From the NCBI RefSeq assembly GCF_900091595.1, contig NZ_FMCW01000003.1, positions 196,375 to 260,374 on the forward strand: a stretch of DNA of 64,000 nucleotides, written 5' to 3'. A model generated the notes under the pieces. The model searched no databases, was not told the DNA's origin, and saw only the letters and a list, made by a program, of their open reading frames with translations. The stretch's first letter is position 1; every line of letters starts with the position of its first letter. Shown here piece by piece: positions 38,477-47,965 of the stretch. A program made the translations under genes and the position numbers. Source of the stretch: Micromonospora haikouensis. Lineage in GTDB: Bacteria; Actinomycetota; Actinomycetes; Mycobacteriales; Micromonosporaceae.

Positions 38477-39379
38477 ATGCCTGTGCCGAGTGATCCGAAT
38501 CCCCGCCTCCAGTCGTACGCCGACCCGCAGCGGCTCGTCACCACCGACTGGCTCGCCGAGCACCTCGGCGACGAGGGCCTCGTCGTGGTCGAGTCCGACG
38601 AGGACGTGCTGCTCTACGACACCGGGCACATCCCGGGCGCCGTGAAGGTCGACTGGCACACCGAGCTGAACGACCAGGTGACCCGGGACTACCTGGACGC
38701 GGCCAGCTTCGCCGAGCTGTGCGCCGCCAAGGGCATCGGCCGCGACGACACCGTCGTCTTCTACGGCGACAACTTCAACTGGTGGGCGGCGTACGCGCTC
38801 TGGGTCTTCTCCCTCTTCGGCCACGCCGACGTGCGGCTGCTCGACGGCGGCCGGCAGAAGTGGGCCGCCGAGGGGCGGGAGCTGACCCGCGAGAAGGTCA
38901 CCCGGCCGCGCGCCGCGTACCCGGTGCCGGAGCGCAACGACGCGCCGATCCGGGCGTACCGGGAGCAGGTGATGGCGCACGTCGCCGCCGGCCGGCCGCT
39001 GGTGGACGTGCGCTCGCCGGGCGAGTACACGGGCGAGATGCTGCACATGCCGGACTACCCGCAGGAGGGCGCGCTGCGCGGCGGGCACATCCCGGGCGCG
39101 GTGAGCAAGCCGTGGAAGTCGGCGGCGAACGACGACGGCACGTTCAAGTCGGCCGACGAGCTGCGGGCGATCTACGCCGACCAGCTCGGGCTGAGCCCGT
39201 CCGACGACGTGGTGGCGTACTGCCGGATCGGGGAGCGGTCCAGCCACACCTGGTTCGTGCTGCACCACCTGCTCGGCTACCCGCAGGTGCGCAACTACGA
39301 CGGCTCGTGGACCGAGTGGGGCAACCTGGTGCGGGCCCCCGTCGTGAAGGGCGACCAGCCGGGAGGCCTGGCCGACTGA
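38477..39379 (+). CDS. sseA: Thiosulfate/3-mercaptopyruvate sulfurtransferase (rhodanese)
   Basis: The 300-residue tandem-rhodanese protein transfers sulfane sulfur. The inactive N-terminal rhodanese domain (about 25-140) has the [11 protein letters not shown] motif and the C-terminal domain (about 165-290) has [12 protein letters not shown]. The active-site loop is [12 protein letters not shown] with catalytic Cys-249. It resembles mycobacterial SseA, usually encoded beside sufE, and here a sufE gene is 4 kb away. It starts at an ATG with only a weak ribosome-binding site. Confidence 0.94.
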   Translation: MPVPSDPNPRLQSYADPQRLVTTDWLAEHLGDEGLVVVESDEDVLLYDTGHIPGAVKVDWHTELNDQVTRDYLDAASFAELCAAKGIGRDDTVVFYGDNFNWWAAYALWVFSLFGHADVRLLDGGRQKWAAEGRELTREKVTRPRAAYPVPERNDAPIRAYREQVMAHVAAGRPLVDVRSPGEYTGEMLHMPDYPQEGALRGGHIPGAVSKPWKSAANDDGTFKSADELRAIYADQLGLSPSDDVVAYCRIGERSSHTWFVLHHLLGYPQVRNYDGSWTEWGNLVRAPVVKGDQPGGLAD

Positions 39380-39474
39380 CCTTCTGTGGGCAATGTGCCG
39401 GATGCGCCGACACGGAGCCCGCCACCGGTGGAGCCTGCGAATGGGGCAGGACCCGCGACGGTGGCGAGGAGGCC

Positions 39475-41121
39475 ATGTTGACCCTGGACCGCAGGCTCGT
39501 CGCGTTGCTCGTGCTGACCGCCGTGTCCCCGGCGGTGGAGGCCGCCGTCCTGGTCGCCATGGGCTTCGTGGCGGCCGAGGGGATCGCGCCCCAGGTGAGC
39601 GCGGTCTGGCCGTACGACACGTACCACGACCTGAGGTGGCTGTTCGTCTACCACCGGTCGTGGCCGGAGTTCGTCCTCTGGCTGGCCTACGTGGCGCTCA
39701 CCCGGGGCGCGTTGACCACCGGCCTCGTCGCGCTGTCCTGGCCGGTCGAGGCGCCCCGGCCGCCCGTACGCCAGCTGTTGAAGCGCAACGTCGGTGTCTC
39801 CGTGGTGGTCACGGTCCTCGTCGTGCCGTGGGCGGTGATCTCGGTGGCCGCGTCGGTGGTGGCGCTGTCCTGGGTGCTGCTCGCGTCGCTGCTGCCGATG
39901 TTCCTGCTCGCGCCGTTCCTGCAACGGGCCGCCGCCGTCGGGCCATGGTGGCGGGGGTTGCCCTCGCTGCCCCTGGTCGGGTGGACGCTGCTGAACTTCG
40001 TGGTGCTCACGGTCGCCGGGGCGGTGGCGTGGAGCGTGCCCGGCTGGTGGACGGTGCCGGTGGCAGCGGCGGCGGGCGTGGTCAACGGCGTGCTGTGGAA
40101 CCGGACGGTACGGGCGGCCGTGCTCGCTCCCCGGCTGCGGTGGGCCCGGGTGCCGGTGGCCCCGATCGTGGCCCTGCTGGCACTCGTCGTGCCGCTGCTG
40201 ATCCCGACGCTGGTCAGCACGGTACCCGGCAACCAGCTGCGCACCGAGGACGTGCTGCTCACCCGGCCGCTGCCGCCGGAGGTCACCGAGGCGGTGGTGG
40301 TGCTGGCCGGCTACGGCTCCGCGTACGGGGGCGAGCAGCCGCGCGACCCGAGGGTGGAACGGTTCTCCTACCGAGGGCTGGGCTCCGACGGCAAACCCCT
40401 GCCCTACCGGCCACGGGACACCACCATCTCCGTGGCGGACAGCGCCGGGCTGCTCGCCGCGCAGGTGGACCGGCTGCACCGGCGTACCGGCCGGAAGGTG
40501 GCCCTGGTCGGGGAGAGCGAGGGGGCGATCGTGGCCCGCACCTACCTCGCCCGGCGGCCCCACCCGGCGGTCGACTCGCTGGTCATGTTCAGCCCGTTGA
40601 TCAACGCCGGCCGGGCCTACTACCCGCCCCGTGGGCAGCGCCACGGGTGGGGAGTGGTCACCGGCTGGACGCTCCGAGCCATGTTCGGGCTGGGACGTCT
40701 CGCCGGTGCTCCGGGTAACGGGCCGGACGAGCCGTTCATCCGGTCGCTGCTCGACGACGCGCCGTTCTACCGCAACCAGCTCATGTGCCCGGTGCCCGGC
40801 GTGCGGATGGTCGCCTTCCTGCCGTACACGACGGCCGCCGAGGCGCCACCCGGCGACTACACCGGCATCCCGGTCTTCCAGACCCCGGGCGTGCACGGCG
40901 GCCTGCTCAACCGGACCCTGGTCCAGGACAGGCTGGTCAACTTCCTCGGCGGGGAGCCGATCCAGCGGACCCGGCGCGGGTATCCCCTGTTCCAGCGGCT
41001 CGGGGCGGCCTGGCAGGCGCCTCCGCTGGCGATCTCGGCCAACCCGGCGTGGGAGGAGAGCGAGCAGTCGGACCCGGCGTTGACCGGCAAGGTCTGCCAG
41101 CCGTCCCGGGAACCCCGGTAG
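39475..41121 (+). CDS. Multi-span membrane protein with alpha/beta-hydrolase domain
   Basis: This 548-residue protein combines an N-terminal membrane region of about 6-7 helices (roughly 8-260) with a C-terminal extracytoplasmic alpha/beta-hydrolase domain. A nucleophile elbow GESEG centres on Ser-348 (KVALVGESEGAIVARTYL), followed by a VDSLVMFSPLINAG strand. The His candidate is in TPGVHGGLL near 475. A lipase or esterase working at the membrane is a reasonable inference. GAGGAGG is 3-4 bases before the ATG. I do not recognise a named family. Confidence 0.75.
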   Translation: MLTLDRRLVALLVLTAVSPAVEAAVLVAMGFVAAEGIAPQVSAVWPYDTYHDLRWLFVYHRSWPEFVLWLAYVALTRGALTTGLVALSWPVEAPRPPVRQLLKRNVGVSVVVTVLVVPWAVISVAASVVALSWVLLASLLPMFLLAPFLQRAAAVGPWWRGLPSLPLVGWTLLNFVVLTVAGAVAWSVPGWWTVPVAAAAGVVNGVLWNRTVRAAVLAPRLRWARVPVAPIVALLALVVPLLIPTLVSTVPGNQLRTEDVLLTRPLPPEVTEAVVVLAGYGSAYGGEQPRDPRVERFSYRGLGSDGKPLPYRPRDTTISVADSAGLLAAQVDRLHRRTGRKVALVGESEGAIVARTYLARRPHPAVDSLVMFSPLINAGRAYYPPRGQRHGWGVVTGWTLRAMFGLGRLAGAPGNGPDEPFIRSLLDDAPFYRNQLMCPVPGVRMVAFLPYTTAAEAPPGDYTGIPVFQTPGVHGGLLNRTLVQDRLVNFLGGEPIQRTRRGYPLFQRLGAAWQAPPLAISANPAWEESEQSDPALTGKVCQPSREPR

Positions 41122-41174
41122 CCCGGGCGGTCAGCCGGCGCTCGTCGGCGGCCGGGCACCAGGCGGCCGGGTAG

Positions 41175-41576
41175 TCAGGCGGGCGGGCGGTCAGCCGGTG
41201 CCGGGCGCCGCTGCCGCAGCACCAACCGGGCGGCGGCCAGCGCCGGCCCGAGGACGATCACCGCCCGGATCGGGTGGTACGTCAGCATCAGCAGGTGCGT
41301 CGCGACGGCGACGACGACGGCGAGCAGGGCGAGCCGGGTGGACCAGCGCCGACCCAGCGGGACGAGCGCCCCGGCCACCGCCAACAGCGCCCCGGCGGCG
41401 AGGTGCAGCCACGCCCAGCCGGTGATGTCGTAGTGGTACATCCCGCCGCCCTCGATGGAGACGTACGGGTCGCCGATCAGGTCGCCGACGCCGGCCAGCA
41501 CGTCGAAGACGCCCGCCCCGCCGAGCAGGATCCCCGCCAGCACCAGCGGGCGCTCCTTCGTGCCGTCGTCGACCAC
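41175..41576 (-). CDS. DUF7144-type four-helix membrane protein
   Basis: The 133-residue protein has four membrane helices. The core is VLAGILLGGAGVFDVLAGVG, then DITGWAWLHLAAGALLAVAG, then LALLAVVVAVATHLLMLTYHPIRAVIVLG, split as LALLAVVVAVATHLL and YHPIRAVIVLG. The acidic loop before the second helix and the Trp-Gly/Ala-Trp helix resemble the actinobacterial DUF7144 family. The function is unknown. The GTG at 41576 follows a GGGGGG stretch. The longer open frame upstream is Arg/Pro/Ala-rich and unlikely to be coding. Confidence 0.72.
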   Translation of the reverse strand: MVDDGTKERPLVLAGILLGGAGVFDVLAGVGDLIGDPYVSIEGGGMYHYDITGWAWLHLAAGALLAVAGALVPLGRRWSTRLALLAVVVAVATHLLMLTYHPIRAVIVLGPALAAARLVLRQRRPAPADRPPA

Positions 41577-41736
41577 CGTGCCCCCCGCCCGACCCGTTCC
41601 CGCTCCGGCGCGCGTCCCGGCCCTCACACTAGGGGCCGGACGACCGGGTGTCCGGCGATCGGGCCGAACGGGGGCAGCCGGGCGTCGGTGATCACCGGTA
41701 CGGTGAGCGCCGGCATCGGACCGGGGAGCAGCAGCG

Positions 41737-43539
41737 TTGGACCGCACCTTCCAGGTCGACCTCCGAGGCGTGGTCGACCTGCTCAGTCATCACCTGTACG
41801 GCAGCCCACGGGTCTACGTCCGTGAGCTGATGCAGAACGCGGTCGACGCGATCACCGCACGGCGGGCGAGCGAGCCCGACGCGCCGGCGCTGGTGCGGAT
41901 CTTCCCGCCCGAGCTGACCGGCGACGGGACGCTGCGGGTGCATGACACCGGCATCGGCCTCACCGAGGCGCAGGTGCACGAGCTGCTGGCCACCATCGGC
42001 CGCAGCTCCAAGCGCGACGAGCTGGGCTTCTCCCGGCACGAGTTCCTCGGCCAGTTCGGCATCGGGCTGCTCTCCTGCTTCCTGGCGGCCGACGAGATCC
42101 GGGTGGTCACCCGGCACGCCGACGAGCCGACGGTGCTCTGGACGGGCTACGCCGACGGCCGGTACGCCGTCGAGGTCGCCCCGGCCGGTCAGCAGCGCCC
42201 GGAGCCCGGGACGACGGTGACGCTGGTGCCGCGCCGCGACGCCGACCAGTGGTTCGGCACCGCGACCGTCACCGAGCTGGCCCGGCTCTACGGGTCGCTG
42301 CTGCCGGTCACCGTCCGGGTCGGCGACACGGTCACCACCACCGGCGGGCCGCCCTGGCCGACCGCGCCCGGCGCGGGCGTCGACCGGCCGGCCCTGACCC
42401 GCTACGCCCGGCAGCTGCTCGGCGTCGACCCGTTCGACGTGGTGCCGCTGTCGGTGCCGGAGGCCGGCCTGACCGGCGTCGCGTTCATCCTGCCGACCCC
42501 GGTGAACCCGGCGGCCCGCGCCGGCCACCGGGTCTACCTCAAGCGGATGCTGCTCACCGAGCACGCCGACGGGCTGCTGCCCGACTGGGCGTTCTTCGCC
42601 CACTGCGTGGTCGACGCCGGGGAGCTGCGGCCCACCGCCAGCCGCGAGGCGCTCTACGAGGACGCCCTGCTCACCGCCACCCGGGAGGCCCTCGGCGACC
42701 AGGTGCGCGGCTGGCTGGTCCGGCTGGCCCGGCACGACCCGCGCCGGCTCGGCGAGTTCCTCCAGGTGCACCACCTCGGCGTGAAGGCCCTCGCCGTGCA
42801 CGACGACGAGATGCTGCGGCTGGTCGACCGGTGGTGGCCGATGGAGACCAACGTCGGCACCCTCACCCTGGCCGAGTTCCGGCAGCGCCACGGCCTGGTC
42901 CGGTACGCGGCCAGCCTGGACGAGTTCCGCCAGCTCGCCGCCGTCGCCGCCGCGCAGGACCTGGCGGTGGTCAACGCCGGGTTCACGTACGACGCGGAGC
43001 TGATCGAGCGGCTGCCGGCCGTCGACCGGTCGGTGCTCATCGAGCGGCTGGAGCCGAGCGACCTGACCACCCGCTTCGACGCCCTCGACCCGGCCGTCGA
43101 GCTGGCCCTGCGGCCGTTCCTCGCCGGGGCGCAGCGGGCCCTGGAACGGCTCGGCTGCGAGGTGGTGGTGCGGGCGTACGACCCGGTGTCGCTGCCGGCG
43201 CTCTACCTGGTCAGCCGCTCGGCGGCGTTCAACGACCAGCTCGCCGCGACCCGGGACGCCGCCGACGAGCTGTGGGGCGGGGTGCTCGACGCGCTCGCCG
43301 CGTCCGCCCCGCCGGACCGCCCGCAGCTCGTGCTCAACCACCGCAATCCGCTGGTCCGCCGGGTCACCACCCTCGACGACCCGGAGCTGGTCGGGCTCGC
43401 CGTCGAGGCGCTGTACGGGCAGGCCCTGCTGCTCGGGCACCACCCGATCCGCGCGGCCGACGCCGCGCTGCTGAACAGTTCCTTCCTCGGCCTGCTCGGC
43501 CGGGCCGTACCGGGACGGGAGAGTGGCACCGATGAGTGA
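41737..43539 (+). CDS. HSP90-family ATPase (short HtpG paralogue)
   Basis: The 600-residue protein has the GHKL ATP site of HSP90. It has E30/N34 in YVRELMQNAVDAI, DTGIGLT at 70-76, GRSSKRDE, and the lid motif GQFGIGLLS at 105-113. The middle domain has the catalytic-loop Arg in PTASREALYED. Similarity fades after about residue 400 and the protein ends GRESGTDE. The start is a TTG with GGGGAG 8 bases upstream. Its stop overlaps the TPR gene by 8 bases. It is related to HtpG but shorter and divergent, and probably serves a dedicated client or partner encoded next to it. Confidence 0.93.
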   Translation: MDRTFQVDLRGVVDLLSHHLYGSPRVYVRELMQNAVDAITARRASEPDAPALVRIFPPELTGDGTLRVHDTGIGLTEAQVHELLATIGRSSKRDELGFSRHEFLGQFGIGLLSCFLAADEIRVVTRHADEPTVLWTGYADGRYAVEVAPAGQQRPEPGTTVTLVPRRDADQWFGTATVTELARLYGSLLPVTVRVGDTVTTTGGPPWPTAPGAGVDRPALTRYARQLLGVDPFDVVPLSVPEAGLTGVAFILPTPVNPAARAGHRVYLKRMLLTEHADGLLPDWAFFAHCVVDAGELRPTASREALYEDALLTATREALGDQVRGWLVRLARHDPRRLGEFLQVHHLGVKALAVHDDEMLRLVDRWWPMETNVGTLTLAEFRQRHGLVRYAASLDEFRQLAAVAAAQDLAVVNAGFTYDAELIERLPAVDRSVLIERLEPSDLTTRFDALDPAVELALRPFLAGAQRALERLGCEVVVRAYDPVSLPALYLVSRSAAFNDQLAATRDAADELWGGVLDALAASAPPDRPQLVLNHRNPLVRRVTTLDDPELVGLAVEALYGQALLLGHHPIRAADAALLNSSFLGLLGRAVPGRESGTDE

Positions 43540-46369
43540 CGACGAGCTGTGGCGGATGCTGCACGAGAGCAGCGGCATGCCGTACGGCGCGGGGCGCACG
43601 GCCGCCCTGGAGCAGCTGCTGCGCCGCGCCGACAGCGGCGACGACCGGCACCTGGCGTTCGCCGTGCGGATGCAGGCCACCACCGCGTACGTCTACGGCG
43701 GCGAGCCGGCGAAGTCCTTCGTCACATTCTCGTGGTGCCTGGCCGAGTTCGACCGGGATCCGCAGCCCTACCACGAGCGCTACGCCCACCAGCTCCTCTG
43801 GCACTTCAAGTACATGGTCAACGCCATGCTGAAGTTCCCCGAGCTGCCGCTGGACCGCACGTACGCGGTGCTCGACGACATGCAGCGCCGGTACGCCAAC
43901 GCGGGGCACAGCCTCCAGGCCGTGCACAAGCACCGCTACCTGGTCGCCGACCACGTGGGCGACGCCGAGGCCGCCGAGCGGTGGTACCAGGAGTGGCTGA
44001 CCGCCCCGCGCGACGAACTGTCGGACTGCGCCGGCTGCGATCCCACCACCCAGGTCGCCCACCTCGCCCACGTGGGCCGGCACGACGAGGCGGTGGCGCT
44101 GGCCGAGCCGGTCCTCGCCGGCCGGCTGACCTGCACGGAGCAGCCGCAGGCGATCCTGACCGCGCTGCTGGTGCCCTACCTCCGCTCGGGGCGGGGCGAC
44201 GCGGCGCGGGACGCGCACCGGGAGGCGTACCGGCGGCTGCGCGGCAACCTGTCGGACCTGTGGGACATCGGCGACCACGTCGAGTTCTGCACGCTGACCG
44301 GCAACGAGGCGCGGGCCGTGGAGATCGTCGAGCGGCACCTCGACTGGCTGGACCGCGCGCCCACCCCGGCCGCCGCGATGCACTTCGCGGCCACCGCCGC
44401 CGCCGCGCTGCGCCGCGCCGCCGGGGCCGGCGACGTCACCCTGCACCGGCGGGCGGCCGGCGATCGGCCGGCGGGCGAGGTGTCCGCCGCCGCGCTCGCC
44501 GCCGAGCTGACCGACACGGCGACCGCGCTGGCCGCGCGGTTCGACGCCCGAAACGGCACCACCCACCAGTCGGAGTGGATCGCCCGGCGGCTGGCCGCCG
44601 GCCCCGACGGCGAGCACCTGCCGCTGTCGGCGAGCCTCCGCCGTCGCCCGGCCCGCCGGCCCGAGCCGCCCGCGACCCCGGTTCCGGCGGCCACCGTGCC
44701 GGCCGGGGCCACCGCCGACGAGCTGCTCGACCTGGCAGACAACTGCTGGCGTACGCACGACCGGGCGGGGCTGGCCGCCGCGCTGGCCGCCTACGACGGG
44801 CGGTTCGGGGCGACCGGGCAGCCGCCCCGCACGGCGGCACGGCGGCTGGAGCTGCGGTCCGCCGAGCTGACCGACGCTGACGGCCCGCAGGCGGCGCAGG
44901 AGGCGAACCGGGCGGCGCTGGCCGCGTACCGGGAACTGCCGGACCCGGTGCGCGAGCAGGTGGTCGCCGGCCGGCTCGGCGCGCTGCTCTGCCTCACCGG
45001 CGACGGTGAGGAGGGGCTGGCGCTGGCGCAGGGGTCCGCCGACTTCTTCGCCGGGCACGACGACGCCCGGGAGCGGGCCGCCGCGTACGACCGGCTCGCT
45101 CTCGCGTTGGCGCACCTGCAGCGCTGGGAGGAGGCGCTGGCCGCCGCCGACCTGGCCGCCGCCGAGGCCGACGTCGACCCGTGGCTGGCCGCCCGGGTGG
45201 CGCTGCACCGCGCGCACGTGCTGGAGGAGCTGGAGCGGCCGGAGGAGTTCCGGGCGGCGGCCGAGCTGGCCCGCCGGCTCACCCGCGAGGTGGGCGTGGG
45301 CGAGCTGGTCACCGCCGCCACCCTGGCGTACGCGCGGGCGACGGACGACTCGGCCGAGCGGGTTGCCGCCTGCGACGAGGCGCTGGAGACGGCCCCGGCG
45401 CAGGCCCGGTTGCCGGTGCGGGTGTTCCGGGCGCGGGCCCTGCTGAGCGCGGACCGGGTGGCCGAGGCGGTGGAGGACTTCGCCGAGGCGGTGACCCTCT
45501 GCGTCGAGCAGGGCGCCGACGGGGACGCCTTCCTGCGCTGGGAGCTGGCGAACGCGTACCGGGCGGCCGGGCGGCCGGCGGAGGCGGCCGAGGTGGCGGA
45601 GGAGGCGGTGCTCGGGCTGGACCGGCTCGGGGCGCAGGCCGAGGCGGACCGCTGCCGGCACCTGCTGGCCGGGATCTACGTCGACCTCGGTGAGCTGGAG
45701 CCGGCGCTGGTCCTGCTGGACCAGCTCGCCCGCAACCTCGACGGGCCGGACAACCTGCCCCACCGGGCGCAGGTGCTGGAGGAGGCCGGCGGGCTGCTCT
45801 ACGACGCCGACCGGGACGCGCTGGCCGCGCAGCGGTTCGCCGAGGCGGCCACCGCCTACCGGCTGGCCGGTGCGCCGGTCGACGAGCTGCGCGCCCGCCG
45901 CCGGGAGGCCGACGCCCTGAACTGGTCCGGGGACGTGCCGGCGGCGGTGCGTGCCGTCGAGGTGGTGGACGGGCTCGCCGCCGCGCTGACCGGTCGGCCG
46001 GAGGTGCCGCCGGTGGTGACGTACGAGGCGGCGCTCGCGGCGGAGGTCGGTGCCCGGGTGCTGGCCGCCGACGAACGGCCGGACGATGGCCTGGACCGGC
46101 TGGCCGGGGTGCCGGCCCGGCTGCGGTCGATCGAGGCGTTCGGCGAGGCGGCCCGGGTGGAGCTGCTCGGCGGCGAGCTGCTGGTGCGCGCCGGCCGGCC
46201 GGGCGAGGCGGAGCCGCTGCTGCGGAACGTGCTCGGCGGCCTGCCCCCGGGCTCCCGGCCGGCGTCCCAGGCGGCGTGGCTGCTCGCCCGGGTGCTCGAC
46301 GAGCTGGGCCGCCCGGACGAGGCGGCGGCGGTCCGGGCGGAGCACGGCCTGGGCGACGACGACGACTGA
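43532..46369 (+). CDS. Large TPR-repeat protein coupled to the HSP90-like gene
   Basis: The 945-residue all-helical protein looks built almost entirely of tetratricopeptide-like repeats. Examples include HVGRHDEAVALAEPVLAG, LQRWEEALAAADLAAAEADV and AYRAAGRPAEAAEVAEEAVL. A Pro/Ala-rich break lies near 360-400. There is no enzymatic motif or membrane segment. Cysteines occur as DCAGC (166-169). The ATG lies inside the HSP90 gene end (ATGAGTGA), implying translational coupling and a fixed ratio. TPR proteins are classical HSP90 partners in eukaryotes, so a chaperone/co-chaperone or client-scaffold role is inferred. Confidence 0.88.
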   Translation: MSDDELWRMLHESSGMPYGAGRTAALEQLLRRADSGDDRHLAFAVRMQATTAYVYGGEPAKSFVTFSWCLAEFDRDPQPYHERYAHQLLWHFKYMVNAMLKFPELPLDRTYAVLDDMQRRYANAGHSLQAVHKHRYLVADHVGDAEAAERWYQEWLTAPRDELSDCAGCDPTTQVAHLAHVGRHDEAVALAEPVLAGRLTCTEQPQAILTALLVPYLRSGRGDAARDAHREAYRRLRGNLSDLWDIGDHVEFCTLTGNEARAVEIVERHLDWLDRAPTPAAAMHFAATAAAALRRAAGAGDVTLHRRAAGDRPAGEVSAAALAAELTDTATALAARFDARNGTTHQSEWIARRLAAGPDGEHLPLSASLRRRPARRPEPPATPVPAATVPAGATADELLDLADNCWRTHDRAGLAAALAAYDGRFGATGQPPRTAARRLELRSAELTDADGPQAAQEANRAALAAYRELPDPVREQVVAGRLGALLCLTGDGEEGLALAQGSADFFAGHDDARERAAAYDRLALALAHLQRWEEALAAADLAAAEADVDPWLAARVALHRAHVLEELERPEEFRAAAELARRLTREVGVGELVTAATLAYARATDDSAERVAACDEALETAPAQARLPVRVFRARALLSADRVAEAVEDFAEAVTLCVEQGADGDAFLRWELANAYRAAGRPAEAAEVAEEAVLGLDRLGAQAEADRCRHLLAGIYVDLGELEPALVLLDQLARNLDGPDNLPHRAQVLEEAGGLLYDADRDALAAQRFAEAATAYRLAGAPVDELRARRREADALNWSGDVPAAVRAVEVVDGLAAALTGRPEVPPVVTYEAALAAEVGARVLAADERPDDGLDRLAGVPARLRSIEAFGEAARVELLGGELLVRAGRPGEAEPLLRNVLGGLPPGSRPASQAAWLLARVLDELGRPDEAAAVRAEHGLGDDDD

Positions 46370-46476
46370 CGGGGCGACGGCGGCTGCCAGCGCGACGGCG
46401 GCTGACGGGGCGACGACGGCTGGCGGGGGCCGACCGGCGGGTAACCTAGGCGTCCGGGCGGGTCTAGGCTTGCCGG

Positions 46477-47100
46477 GTGACGGTGGAACAGCGGGCACGG
46501 GGAGCGGCGGGCGGCGTGGCGGGCACTGGCAAGCGACGGTCCCGACGGGACGAGATCCTGGAGATCGCGGTCGGGCTCTTCGCCGCGCGGGGCTACCACG
46601 GCGTGTCGATGGACGACATCGGCGCGGCGGCGGGCGTCACCGGCCCTGCCCTCTACCACCACTTTGCCGGCAAGGAGGCGATGCTGGCCGCCGCGCTGAT
46701 CCCGGTCAGCGAGGGTTTGCTCGACGGCGGGCGGGAACGGGTCACCGGCCGTTCCGACGACCCGCGCGGGGTGCTGGAGTCGCTGATCGACTTCCACGTC
46801 GAGTTCGCGCTGGCCAACCCGGCCGTGATCGCCCTGCACCTGCACGAGCTGGACCGGCTGCCGGACGAGCCGCGCCGCCGCATCCGCCGGCTTCAGCGGC
46901 TCTACGTGGAGCAGTGGGTGACGGTGCTGACCGCCCTGCACCCGGGCCTGCCCGACGGCGAGGCGCGGGTGCTGGCGCACGCCGCGTTCGGCCTGATGAA
47001 CTCGACGCCGTTCCTCGGCGGCGAGGTGGACCGGCAGCGGCGGGCCGCGCTGCTGCGCGCCGCCACGCTGGCCGCCCTCCTGGCCGAGGCCGACGCCTAG
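46477..47100 (+). CDS. TetR/AcrR-family transcriptional regulator
   Basis: The 207-residue regulator has an N-terminal HTH (about 20-66; RDEILEIAVGLFAARGYHGV, DIGAAAGVTGPALYHHFAGKEAML) and a C-terminal ligand domain. The tail FGLMNSTPFLGG resembles acyl-CoA or lipid-linked TetR members, but the ligand is unknown. The GTG at 46477 is preceded by TAGGCT (46465-46470) at six bases, so it looks leaderless. It has its own promoter after the HSP90/TPR pair. Its stop overlaps the convergent small gene by 4 bases. Confidence 0.93.
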   Translation: MTVEQRARGAAGGVAGTGKRRSRRDEILEIAVGLFAARGYHGVSMDDIGAAAGVTGPALYHHFAGKEAMLAAALIPVSEGLLDGGRERVTGRSDDPRGVLESLIDFHVEFALANPAVIALHLHELDRLPDEPRRRIRRLQRLYVEQWVTVLTALHPGLPDGEARVLAHAAFGLMNSTPFLGGEVDRQRRAALLRAATLAALLAEADA

Positions 47101-47420
47101 CCCGCTCCGGGCGGTCGGTGGCGCTCGGTCCCGTGGGGGTGGGTCGGGGAGAGCCAGCCGAGGAAACGGGCGTGCATCGTGGCCTTGTCGGGCCGGCCGC
47201 CGAGCCGGTACATGTCGTCCATGGCATCCCGCATCGCGGCGGCCAGATAGAACGCGAGCGCGACGCTGTGGCCGTGGAACTCGGTGGGCAGGTCGAGCCG
47301 CGCGGGCGGGCAGGGCCACTGGGCGGCGCAGACCCGACAGAGCCAGGCGGGACGCATCGGTAGGTGCCGGCGGGGCATCACGGCACCAACGCGGGGCACC
47401 AGCGAACCCGGGCGGGGCAT
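47097..47420 (-). CDS. Small Cys-containing actinobacterial protein
   Basis: The protein has up to 107 residues. The conserved-looking part starts at MRPAWLCRVCAAQWPCPPAR, with cysteines in CxxC and PC positions. It continues FHGHSVALAFYLAAAMRDAM and ends ARFLGWLSPTHPHG. Such short proteins are common in Micromonospora upstream of or beside XRE/DUF397 genes, with no known function. Its ATG overlaps the stop of the preceding gene as TGATG, so it is translationally coupled. The Met at MPRRHLP or at MRPAW are alternative starts. Confidence 0.7.
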   Translation of the reverse strand: MPRPGSLVPRVGAVMPRRHLPMRPAWLCRVCAAQWPCPPARLDLPTEFHGHSVALAFYLAAAMRDAMDDMYRLGGRPDKATMHARFLGWLSPTHPHGTERHRPPGAG

Positions 47421-47698
47421 CAGCGCACCCGGGCCGGGCTCGTGCCCGGGGCGGGCGCGGCCTGCCGCAGGGCGACGGCGAGCCGGTGCAGCCCCTCGCG
47501 CAGCACGAACAGTTCGCGCTTGGCGACGGCGTCGCCCCGGGCGTCCAGCTCGTACGCCTCGATCCACGTCCAGCCGTGGTAGGTGTGCCGGTCCCGCACC
47601 TCGCGGATGACCCGTACGGTGATCGGCTTGACGAATTGCGGGCTCGCGGCGCGGGTCAGGTGCAGCACGTCGCCCGGGTCGATCGGTTGGCCGGTCAC
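47420..47698 (-). CDS. Small hypothetical protein, coupled to its neighbour
   Basis: The 92-residue protein begins TGQPIDPGDVLHLTRAASPQ (after a GTG), continues FVKPITVRVIREVRDRHTYHG, WTWIEAYELDARGDAVAKRE, LFVLREGLHRLAVALR. It reads as a small beta-rich fold with a C-terminal helix. GGGAGG is six bases before the GTG. It is divergent from the XRE gene. The family is familiar in Micromonosporaceae next to XRE/DUF397 modules, but no function is known to me. Confidence 0.75.
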   Translation of the reverse strand: MTGQPIDPGDVLHLTRAASPQFVKPITVRVIREVRDRHTYHGWTWIEAYELDARGDAVAKRELFVLREGLHRLAVALRQAAPAPGTSPARVR

Positions 47699-47885
47699 CG
47701 CCGCCTCCCGGTCCGGGCGGTTGCCGGCGCGGTGGGTCCTGCTCGGTTCGGCATCTGCTTCCCCTGTCCGTGGCCGTTGGAGAGGGGGCCGCCCGCGCTT
47801 GGTGCGCAGGACCGACCGGGCGGCCCCCTCGACGAACGCGGGCCGGGGCTCCGTTGCCCGCCAACCCACGCCGTCCCACAAACAA

Positions 47886-47904
47886 CCTGTCGCATAGTGA
47901 CAGG
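47886..47904. promoter_or_regulatory. Palindrome upstream of the XRE gene, candidate operator
   Basis: CCTGTC-N7-GACAGG lies about 60 bases before the XRE start, in the 267-base divergent region 47699-47965. That region is AT-richer than its surroundings near 47880-47930. Autoregulation by the XRE protein is the simplest reading. Confidence 0.45.
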
Positions 47905-47965
47905 ACCCAAACACATCGTTACGTTAGGACTTCCGGACGTTCGGGACGCTAAGGCAGGAGAAGCT

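Noticed and set aside
46366..46440. GACGGCGGCTG-type direct repeats after the TPR gene
   Set aside because: They are imperfect and low-complexity, consistent with replication slippage, with no support for a functional element.
43364..46498. 1044-codon minus-strand frame opposite the TPR gene
   Set aside because: It is Arg/Gly/Gln-rich shadow translation. The plus strand has convincing TPR repeats and a coupled start.
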